A DNA stretch of 64,000 bases from JBNAGF01 sp049801055 (GTDB taxonomy: Bacteria > Pseudomonadota > Alphaproteobacteria > Rhodobacterales > Rhodobacteraceae): positions 186,001 through 250,000 of the forward strand of contig NZ_JBNAGF010000002.1 of the NCBI RefSeq assembly GCF_049801055.1, given 5' to 3'. The notes below the pieces were generated by a model, which did not search any database, was not told where the DNA came from, and saw only the letters and a list, made by a program, of their open reading frames with translations. Shown here piece by piece: positions 45,287 through 52,321 of this stretch (the stretch's first letter is position 1; every line of letters begins with the position of its first letter). The translations under genes were made by a program, and so were the position numbers.

Positions 45287-46846
45287 ATGACCGAGATTGC
45301 ATCCCGCAGACGCCGGGGAGGGGGACGGGCCGGTGCTGCCGCGCGACGGGGATCGGCGGTGATCGAACAGATGCCGTGGAATCCGCCGGTCAACCGGGAT
45401 CGTCCGATCGAACCGCTGACCCCCGACGGGGTCGCTGCAATCCATGACGGAGCGATGCGTATCCTCGAAGAGATAGGAGTGCGTTTTCTGAACAAGGAGG
45501 CGCTGGGGATCCTGAAGCAGGCCGGGTGTTCGATTGATGGCGATCTGGTTCGTATGGACCGGGATTTCGTTATGGAAATGGTCGGAAAGGCACCACCCAG
45601 TTTTACCTTGACCCCTCGAAACCCGGACCGGACTTTGACGGTTGGCGAGAACTATATGCTGTTTGGCAATGTCTCGTCGCCGCCAAACTATTGGGATCTT
45701 GAAATCGGTCGCAAAGTGCCGGGCAATCGCGAGATGTGCCGCAATCTGATGAAGTTGACCCAGTATTTCAACTGTATCCATTTCGCCGGCGGCTATCCTG
45801 TCGAGCCGGTCGAAATTCATGCCAGCGTGCGACATCTCGATGTGCTCTATGACAAGCTGACGCTGTCGGACAAGGTGATGCACGCCTATTCGCTGGGCAA
45901 GGAACGGGTCGAGGATGTCATGGAGATGGTGCGCATTTCCGGCGGATGGAGCCACGACGCGTTCGAAGCCACTCCTCGGATGTACACCAACATCAATTCC
46001 ACTTCGCCGCTGAAACATGATGAACCGATGATCGATGGCTGCCTTCGCCTCGCCCGGCGGGGGCAGGCAATCGTGGTCACGCCCTTCACCTTGGCCGGGG
46101 CTATGGCACCGGTCACAATGGCGGGCGCCGTGGGGCAGTCTCTGGCCGAGGCATTGTGTGCCATAGCTCTGTTTCAGTACGTGCAGCCGGGCATTCCCTG
46201 TGCCATCGGCACTTTCACGTCGAATGTGGACATGAAATCCGGGGCGCCCGCGTTTGGAACACCCGAATACATGCGCGCCACCCAGATGACTGGCCAGATG
46301 GCCCGGTACTACAACCTGCCGATGCGGTCATCAGGCGTTTGCGCAGCCAATGTGCCGGATGGGCAGGCCATGTGGGAAACCTCGAACTCGCTCTGGGCGG
46401 CGGTGCAATCCGGCAGCAACATGGTCTACCACGCCGCGGGCTGGCTCGAAGGGGGGCTGATCGCAAGCCCCGAAAAGTTCATCATGGATTGCGAGATACT
46501 GCAGCAGATCCAGAGGTACATGGACCCCGCGACATTCGCCACCACGGCTGATGACATCGCGCTGGATGCCATTGCGGAAGTCGGGCAGGAGGGGCACTTC
46601 TTCGGCATTCAGCATACGCAGGACCGCTATACCGAGGCCTTCTATCAGCCGTTTCTCAGTGATTGGCGGAACTTCGAAGCTTGGGAAGCTGCTGGTGCGG
46701 TCTGGACCCCGGAACGGGCTCATCACATCTTCAAGCACATCATTGGCAGTTTTGAGCCGCCTCCGTTGGATGAGGCGATCCGTGAGGAGCTGGCCGAGTT
46801 CGTGGCACGCCGGAAATCCGAAGGCGGTGCGCCAACCGATTTCTGA
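45287..46846 (+). CDS. MttB-family trimethylamine methyltransferase homologue without pyrrolysine
   Basis: MttB-family enzymes transfer a methyl group from a quaternary or tertiary amine to a corrinoid protein. The 519-residue protein has the family blocks GAMRILEEIGVRFLNKEALGILKQ and the central TFTSNVDMKSGAPAFGTPE with SSGVCAANVPDGQ. There is no in-frame UAG, so it belongs to the non-pyrrolysine group whose studied members demethylate glycine betaine, proline betaine or carnitine. It has a basic N-terminal extension. GGAGGGG precedes the ATG. No corrinoid protein is adjacent, but a betaine importer lies 3 kb upstream. Confidence 0.9.
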   Translation: MTEIASRRRRGGGRAGAAARRGSAVIEQMPWNPPVNRDRPIEPLTPDGVAAIHDGAMRILEEIGVRFLNKEALGILKQAGCSIDGDLVRMDRDFVMEMVGKAPPSFTLTPRNPDRTLTVGENYMLFGNVSSPPNYWDLEIGRKVPGNREMCRNLMKLTQYFNCIHFAGGYPVEPVEIHASVRHLDVLYDKLTLSDKVMHAYSLGKERVEDVMEMVRISGGWSHDAFEATPRMYTNINSTSPLKHDEPMIDGCLRLARRGQAIVVTPFTLAGAMAPVTMAGAVGQSLAEALCAIALFQYVQPGIPCAIGTFTSNVDMKSGAPAFGTPEYMRATQMTGQMARYYNLPMRSSGVCAANVPDGQAMWETSNSLWAAVQSGSNMVYHAAGWLEGGLIASPEKFIMDCEILQQIQRYMDPATFATTADDIALDAIAEVGQEGHFFGIQHTQDRYTEAFYQPFLSDWRNFEAWEAAGAVWTPERAHHIFKHIIGSFEPPPLDEAIREELAEFVARRKSEGGAPTDF

Positions 46847-46943
46847 CGCCTTTTGAAGGTTTGCCTTCTGACAGGTCGTGATCGTTGGTTGTTTGTTAGC
46901 ATTTTCCGGTGAAGCTGCCGCAAAGCTGCTTCAGGGACCGGAC

Positions 46944-47528
46944 ATGCACGGGCTGATCAACAAAGCCATAGAATCCTTTACCTGCCACGCCTACGGGCAG
47001 GATAGCTGGATGCGTGTGGCCGAGGCGGCGCAGCTGGGTTTTGTCGAGTTTGAGGCCATGCTTCTGTATGACAGCGCCCAGACCCGCGCGGTGCTTGACG
47101 CGCTGTGCGCTGAACTGAACCGGCCTCAGGCAGAGATTCTCGAAGATCTCGGGACCTATCTGGTATCCGATCCCAAGGTTAAGTCGCTGCGCCGCCTGTT
47201 GCGGTTCGGTGGTGAAACCTATGTCGACTTTCTGCATTCTCTGGATGACCTTCCTGATCGAGCCCGCTTGGCGGTGTCCGATCTGGAACTGCCGTGGATG
47301 GAGCTGCGGGAACATACCTCCGGTACATTCAGTCTATCCTGTGGGCCGGGCATTCCCGGGTTTGGTAGCGTCATGCTGGGTATCCTGCGCGCGATGGCGG
47401 ATGATTACGGGGCGCTTGCGTTTCTTGAACATCTCGGTGGGGTGAACGGCGCCGAGAGACTTTCGATTACCCTCGTTGAAAGCGCATTTGCAGAGGGACG
47501 CAGTTTTGATCTTGGGGCCCGGACATGA
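46944..47528 (+). CDS. H-NOX (heme NO-binding) domain protein with altered heme-site residues
   Basis: The 194-residue protein is a stand-alone H-NOX domain: MHGLINKAIESF at the start, LEDLGTYLVSDPKV and VDFLHSLDDLPDRARL in the middle, and GFGSVMLGILRAMADDYGALA at the end. In family members the heme is held by a histidine in the xxLDxxH helix and by a YxSxR motif. Here the helix position is Pro104 (DDLPDR) and the YxSxR region reads LSCGPG, so neither standard residue is present; His98 is the nearest histidine. The product may bind heme differently or not at all. It starts after AGGGA and overlaps the diguanylate cyclase by 4 nt. Confidence 0.88.
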   Translation: MHGLINKAIESFTCHAYGQDSWMRVAEAAQLGFVEFEAMLLYDSAQTRAVLDALCAELNRPQAEILEDLGTYLVSDPKVKSLRRLLRFGGETYVDFLHSLDDLPDRARLAVSDLELPWMELREHTSGTFSLSCGPGIPGFGSVMLGILRAMADDYGALAFLEHLGGVNGAERLSITLVESAFAEGRSFDLGART

Positions 47529-48562
47529 TGCTGTGTGAACCGCAATTTGTAACGCTCATGGATCAATTCTGTCCGATGTATGTGCTGCTGGATGAAACAG
47601 GGCATATCGTTCAAGCCGGGCCGACATTGAAAAAACTGAGACCAGCGGCGCAGATGCAAGGTCAGCGCTTCATGGAAGTGTTCGAGTTGCTGCGCCCGCG
47701 CTCGGTCGCATCCATGTCCGATCTTATGACCGTTTCAGGGGCAAAGCTGCATCTGCAATTCCGGGATGTGCCCAGAACGGCGCTGAAAGGGCTGATTGTC
47801 CCGCTCGATGGGGGGGGAGCGGTGCTAAACCTGTCTTTTGGGATATCTATTCTGGATGCTGTGCGGGACTATGACCTGAACAGCGCTGACTTTGCGGCCA
47901 CGGATCTGGCCATCGAGCTGTTGTATCTGGTCGAAGCCAAGTCAGCCGCAATGGAGGCGTCACGAAGCTTGAACCAGCGCCTGCAAGGGGCGATGATTGC
48001 TGCCGAGGAACAGGCCTATACCGATACCCTGACCGGCCTCAAGAACCGCAGAGCGATGGATCATGTCCTCGAGCGGTTAATCTCTGGCGGGGCCCGGTTT
48101 TCGTTGATGCATCTGGATCTCGATTATTTCAAGGCGGTCAATGACACGCTGGGTCATGCCGCCGGGGACCGTGTGTTGCAGGAAGTGGCCCACGCCATGG
48201 TCGAAATGACCCGAGACCGGGACACCGTGGTGCGCATCGGCGGGGATGAGTTCGTGCTGATCTTCGATCAGCTACAGGACAGGGACCGTCTGGACAGCAT
48301 TGCGCAACGTCTGATTTCCCGGCTCGAAGAACCAATTCCGTTTGACGGTCAGCTTTGTCGAGTCTCGGCCAGTATCGGCACTGTGCTGTCAGGTGACTTG
48401 GTTTCTCCTGACGGACCTGGCCTTTTGCACGCCGCCGACATGGCACTCTATCAGGCGAAACGGGCGGGCAGGGCCTGCCACCGGTTTTACGAGCCCATAC
48501 CTTCAGACACAGATATCGAATCTGTTTTGATTGTTCCGACCTCCCCAATGAACCCGGATTGA
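47525..48562 (+). CDS. Diguanylate cyclase with HNOBA-like sensor region
   Basis: The 345-residue protein makes cyclic di-GMP. Residues ~8-125 resemble the HNOB-associated (HNOBA) PAS-like region, a helical coil (125-165) links it to the output, and a GGDEF domain follows. The catalytic GGDEF is intact (RIGGDEFVLIF, residues 239-243), and the inhibitory RxxD I-site is present in TRDRDTVV at 230-233. It has no transmembrane segment, so it is cytoplasmic. Operon overlap with the H-NOX protein indicates that the H-NOX subunit regulates it. Confidence 0.92.
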   Translation: MMLCEPQFVTLMDQFCPMYVLLDETGHIVQAGPTLKKLRPAAQMQGQRFMEVFELLRPRSVASMSDLMTVSGAKLHLQFRDVPRTALKGLIVPLDGGGAVLNLSFGISILDAVRDYDLNSADFAATDLAIELLYLVEAKSAAMEASRSLNQRLQGAMIAAEEQAYTDTLTGLKNRRAMDHVLERLISGGARFSLMHLDLDYFKAVNDTLGHAAGDRVLQEVAHAMVEMTRDRDTVVRIGGDEFVLIFDQLQDRDRLDSIAQRLISRLEEPIPFDGQLCRVSASIGTVLSGDLVSPDGPGLLHAADMALYQAKRAGRACHRFYEPIPSDTDIESVLIVPTSPMNPD

Positions 48563-49051
48563 TGCGGCAACGGGCGGGAGCATAGATCATGCTGATCAAG
48601 GCGAGCCACTAAATAGGTGGGGCCGCCGCGCCGTTTTCGACTTTGGTTTGTGGCCCAGATGCACGTTTTGCCATCGGCCGTCATGCGTGTTTGCACGCAC
48701 CGATGCAATGTTGTCGAAACGGCAGAACTTTGCGGTCTGGCGTTTGGCTGGCGTCATTTTCGGCGCCCAAGCCGGCGCGGGGCACAAGGCCCGAGCGGGA
48801 TCATCGCGGTAGCCAGTCGGTGCGGGCAGGTTATGGCCGCGCTCACAAAACTGTCCCTTGCAGGTTCCGCTACGGGCGGCATACACTCAAAGTGATTGAA
48901 AAGAGGCCATTCCTCACCTTTGCAGTCTCGCTGCTGGCCCGATTTTCGCTGCGGTGCATCTCCGGAGGGACCGTCAGCTTCGCTATCGGATTGCCAGTGT
49001 CGGGCATGGCAGTAACGGGGGAGTGGCGTCAGGGTGTCAGCATAGGGTGTC
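48563..49051. other. 489-nt gap upstream of the Srf-like cluster
   Basis: No credible plus-strand gene is seen. A minus-strand frame (48596-48886, about 96 codons) codes a cysteine-containing, arginine-rich sequence without recognisable family, and may be a decayed gene. A 6-bp hairpin TGCGTG/CACGCA with TTTG loop lies at 48684-48699. The right end, up to 49051, presumably carries the promoter of the ten-gene cluster, but I could not identify clear -35/-10 elements. Confidence 0.5.
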
Positions 49052-49741
49052 ATGCGTCTGGCCATCTCGCTTCTTGCGCTACTGCTGGTTTTGGCCGTTG
49101 GCGCCTCGGCCGCTCTGCTGCTTCGTTCATGCGGCGTGCGTCTGCCCATTATCGGCACCGTGTTTTCCTTTTGTGAAACAGCAGAGGTTCTGCAGCGGCG
49201 TGCCGATCTCGCGACCGAAGATCAATTGACGCGCGATCTGACAGGCCAGGTCACCGCTCTTGAGCAGCGACTTGCGTTGCTGCAATGCGAGGCCGATCCG
49301 CCGCCGCCGCCACCTCCCCCACCGCCTCCCAAGCCAAAGACCCCAAGCGGATTGGCACCGGATGCTTTCAACGACCGGGACATCTCGAAGATGGAGGGCT
49401 GCTGGCAGCTGTCTTCGAATTATGCCGTGCGCGAGATCCGCACCGGCGAGATTACTCAGTTCAAGTACTGGCGCATCTGTTTCGACCGCAATGGAAATGG
49501 AACTCAGGTCATGCGGTCCACCAACGGAACACGCTGCGAAGGCCGGCTGACCGGGCGTCTTCCCGGAAATGGCAAGCTGACCATGAGGGAACCGGGCAAT
49601 CTGAAATGCAGCAACGGGTCCGAGATTTTCCGGCGCGACATCACCTGCAGGCTGGATGCCCGGGGCAATGCCCATTGCGACACGTATCAACCTGAAACCA
49701 ATGGCCGCAGCAACGCGACGTTGCGCCGGGCCAGGAGATAG
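49052..49741 (+). CDS. Membrane-anchored protein with polyproline linker and C-terminal beta domain (Srf-like cluster)
   Basis: The 229-residue product has an N-terminal membrane helix (about residues 3-25), a short helical region (residues ~45-75), an uninterrupted run of 11 prolines (about 83-93) and a C-terminal domain of about 120 residues. That domain contains several cysteines and strand-like blocks (MEGCWQLSSNYAVREI, KYWRICFDRNGNGTQVM, TRCEGRLTG, LKCSNGSEIF, ITCRLDARGNAHCDTY). I do not recognise a family. The layout (cytosolic stub, helix, proline-rich spacer, cysteine-rich outer domain) suggests a periplasmic domain held away from the membrane. It is the first gene of the cluster. Confidence 0.7.
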   Translation: MRLAISLLALLLVLAVGASAALLLRSCGVRLPIIGTVFSFCETAEVLQRRADLATEDQLTRDLTGQVTALEQRLALLQCEADPPPPPPPPPPPKPKTPSGLAPDAFNDRDISKMEGCWQLSSNYAVREIRTGEITQFKYWRICFDRNGNGTQVMRSTNGTRCEGRLTGRLPGNGKLTMREPGNLKCSNGSEIFRRDITCRLDARGNAHCDTYQPETNGRSNATLRRARR

Positions 49742-49744
49742 GCC

Positions 49745-51430
49745 ATGGCCGACCAATTCCTTTCCAAGATCCGCGTGGGGGCTTCTGATTTTGTCGAAGC
49801 CGGTGGTGCGCCCATTCTGGAACGATACGAAGAATTGCAGGCCTTGCTGCGCGAGCGGGCCGGGCCCGAAACAGCAGCGCTGTTTGCTGAGCCGCTGATC
49901 AGCAAGGGCAACGATGCGTCTCCGCCGACTGTGTCGTGGTATGGCGAACAGGCAGGCGATGCGCGTCCGTTGAGCAGCCTGACCGGAGCCGAACGTGACC
50001 GGATCGAGGCGTATCTCAGTGATCACCTGCGCCCGGTGCGGGCGCTGGGCGACGACACTGCGCATCGCGATCTGGCGCTGGGCGCGCTGACAACCTATGG
50101 CACGGACGACGTGATGGTCGTGGGCGATCGGCCAGTCATTGTGAACTGGGGGTTGATGCCGGATGGCAATGGCGCCGACGCGACGGCCCGCCCTGCGCAC
50201 TACGCTGCGACTCTGGGGCAATACCTGCCCCTACAGGAAACAGTGTCCGCTGCGGCTGCTTCGGCGCACGCCCCCACAGAACCACCGGCCACCGCGGTGG
50301 TTCCGCCTGCTGCAACGCTCGCTGGGACACCTGACCCGCGCCGGGTCACATCTCCGCGTCGATTGCCGATGATTGCGTGGCTGCCACTGGTTCTGTTGCT
50401 GCTGATTGCCGGTGGTGTTCTCGCATGGCTCTTGATGCCGGAAACGCGCTTGTTTCATGCAGCGTCGCCTCCGGTGGTCACGGAAGAGGCGGCGCTGGCC
50501 GCGCAGCGCGAGCTCAACGACAGTCTTCGCGCTCGCAGGGCCGAGCTGGCGGCGGCGCTTGACGGCGCAGTTTGCCGCAAGGATGGGGTTTTACTTCTAC
50601 CTGACGGATTGACGCCCGAGGGTCTGACGCCTCCGGCGGTCGGAACGGTTCCGCCAGAGCAGGCACAGGCAGCTCCCGACGCAATCCTTCCCAATGCGCC
50701 GGGCCGCCTGATGGTCGGGGAGCAGGGCAACCAAGGGGATCTGCTTTCGCATATCGAGGCCCGGACCGTTCTGATCCTCGCTCAGGAGCCGGGCGGGCTT
50801 GCCACAGGGTCCGGATTTGTTGTCGGGCCGGGGCTGATCGTGACCAATCAGCATGTGATCGCGGATGCGATGGACGGTGCGATCCATGTCATCGGAGCAA
50901 GTCTGGACGCGCCGAAACCTGCGCAGGTTCTCAAATCCGATGGGCCGCTGTCTGAAACCGGCAGCGATCTTGCCCTGCTGCGGATCGAAGGCGCCGATCT
51001 GCCGGCCTTTGCGCTGCATGTGCCGTCGGGATCGCTGAAACTTCATCAGGTCATCGCAGCGGGATATCCCGGTGATGTGCTGGAGTTGGATGTGGATTTT
51101 TCTGCCTTGACCAATGGCAAGGTCAGCGCGGTGCCGGATCTCACCGTGACCGATGGAATCGTGAACACCGAGCAGCAGATCGGCCCGGACACACGGGTGC
51201 TGATGCATTCGGCCCCTCTGAGCAGCGGAAATTCCGGCGGGCCGCTGGTTGATCAGTGTGGGCGTGTGGTCGGGGTGAACAGCTTTGTGCGCAAAGGTCA
51301 GCTGCAAAACCGGGGTTTTGCACTGACTGTCGCAGATCTTGTTGCCTTCCTGCAGGATACGCCCGCCGTCCCGTCGCTGGACGAAGCGGAATGTGCGCCG
51401 ACCGTTCGGCGTGCGGCGGCGGGGGAGTAA
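49745..51430 (+). CDS. SrfA-like domain fused to a membrane helix and a trypsin-like serine protease
   Basis: The 561-residue protein has three parts. Residues ~25-140 form an SrfA-like N-terminal domain (RYEELQALLRERAGP, AALFAEP, SWYGEQAG). Residues ~207-230 form a membrane helix preceded by basic residues, so the N-terminus should be cytoplasmic. The C-terminal part (~335-540) is a trypsin-like protease with the full triad His370 (VTNQHVIADA), Asp408 (ETGSDLALLR) and Ser497 (LSSGNSGGPLVD). The protease should therefore be periplasmic. A proline/alanine-rich linker (~165-200) precedes the helix. AGGAG precedes the ATG, and the next gene starts 3 nt after its stop. Confidence 0.88.
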   Translation: MADQFLSKIRVGASDFVEAGGAPILERYEELQALLRERAGPETAALFAEPLISKGNDASPPTVSWYGEQAGDARPLSSLTGAERDRIEAYLSDHLRPVRALGDDTAHRDLALGALTTYGTDDVMVVGDRPVIVNWGLMPDGNGADATARPAHYAATLGQYLPLQETVSAAAASAHAPTEPPATAVVPPAATLAGTPDPRRVTSPRRLPMIAWLPLVLLLLIAGGVLAWLLMPETRLFHAASPPVVTEEAALAAQRELNDSLRARRAELAAALDGAVCRKDGVLLLPDGLTPEGLTPPAVGTVPPEQAQAAPDAILPNAPGRLMVGEQGNQGDLLSHIEARTVLILAQEPGGLATGSGFVVGPGLIVTNQHVIADAMDGAIHVIGASLDAPKPAQVLKSDGPLSETGSDLALLRIEGADLPAFALHVPSGSLKLHQVIAAGYPGDVLELDVDFSALTNGKVSAVPDLTVTDGIVNTEQQIGPDTRVLMHSAPLSSGNSGGPLVDQCGRVVGVNSFVRKGQLQNRGFALTVADLVAFLQDTPAVPSLDEAECAPTVRRAAAGE

Positions 51431-51433
51431 CAG

Positions 51434-52315
51434 ATGTTCGAGGCCTTTCTCGTCACGACGTCCTCGGAAGGGTTGCAGCCTCTTGGATCGGCGGCGCAGC
51501 GGTCCTACGAGCTGATCTCGGGGGTTTTGCGCGAAAGGCTAGGGCCCGACCACTCGGCGCTATTCGCCGAACCGGTGGCCGCCGAGCACGGTGACCGGTT
51601 CGATTGGTACGCATCATTTCAGGGCAAGCCGTCAAAGCTTCTTGATCTGGATCCGGCCGGGCAGGAAGTGGTGCGGGGCAAGCTTGACCGTCTGACAACT
51701 GAAATCGGGGCCGAAGCGAACCGGCTAGGGCAAGGATCTGCCGAAGAGATCCGGCTGGCCGAAGCTCTGCACAATGCCTTGCAGGTGCCATCCGAGGCAA
51801 TGATCTATGCCGTGGAGGACGGGCAGGGAGCGTTGCATCCTGTTCTGGTCCACTGGGCTTGGCAAGGCGGGGCGCAACAATCGGTGCGCGGAGTTCTGAC
51901 CGCATCGGTTCCCAAGCCCCACGCGGACCAGATTGGATCGGGGCCGGTTTCAGCGGATCACCCGCGTGCCTTTTGGTGGTTGATCTGGCTCGGCTGGCTG
52001 CTGCTCCTTGTGATGCTGGCGACAATTCTGTGGTTGCTGGTTGCACCTTGTGCCCTGCAGCCCGGGCCGCTGCGGCATTGCCCCGGTGAACGCGCGGCAT
52101 GGGAGGCTGCTTATCGCGACCACCTGGCGCTCAGCGACGAGATCTCGGCCATCAACCGTGAGATTGCGCTTCTGGATCGTGGCTGTCAGCCAGTGATACC
52201 GATCCAGCCTGCGCCGAAGAAAGAAGGCGCCCTGATCCACCGCTTTGCGGCGCTGGCTGAACCGGTTAGTCTGTCGTTACCGGGCGACACAGAACTCAAA
52301 ATCGGGTCGAGGTAG
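51434..52315 (+). CDS. SrfA-like single-pass membrane protein
   Basis: The 293-residue protein has an N-terminal SrfA-like domain (residues ~20-145; SYELISGVLRERLGP, ALFAEP, FDWYASFQGKP) that aligns with the N-terminus of the preceding protease fusion. It continues with a tryptophan-rich membrane helix (about 180-203) and a short outer segment with helical and cysteine-containing parts (CALQPG, HCPGERAAWEAAY, DRGCQPVIP). No protease follows here, so it may be a structural paralogue or an adaptor. SrfA assignment rests on the DWYA pattern and on its position before srfB, and is an inference. Confidence 0.7.
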   Translation: MFEAFLVTTSSEGLQPLGSAAQRSYELISGVLRERLGPDHSALFAEPVAAEHGDRFDWYASFQGKPSKLLDLDPAGQEVVRGKLDRLTTEIGAEANRLGQGSAEEIRLAEALHNALQVPSEAMIYAVEDGQGALHPVLVHWAWQGGAQQSVRGVLTASVPKPHADQIGSGPVSADHPRAFWWLIWLGWLLLLVMLATILWLLVAPCALQPGPLRHCPGERAAWEAAYRDHLALSDEISAINREIALLDRGCQPVIPIQPAPKKEGALIHRFAALAEPVSLSLPGDTELKIGSR

Positions 52316-52321
52316 GCAGGT

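Noticed and set aside
48596..48886. Minus-strand open frame (about 96 codons) before the Srf-like cluster
   Set aside because: No recognised family, no clear ribosome-binding site and unusual composition; kept only as a possible remnant.
49127..50221. Minus-strand open frame of 364 codons over the first cluster genes
   Set aside because: It is antisense to the polyproline protein and the protease fusion, both of which show coherent domain order.
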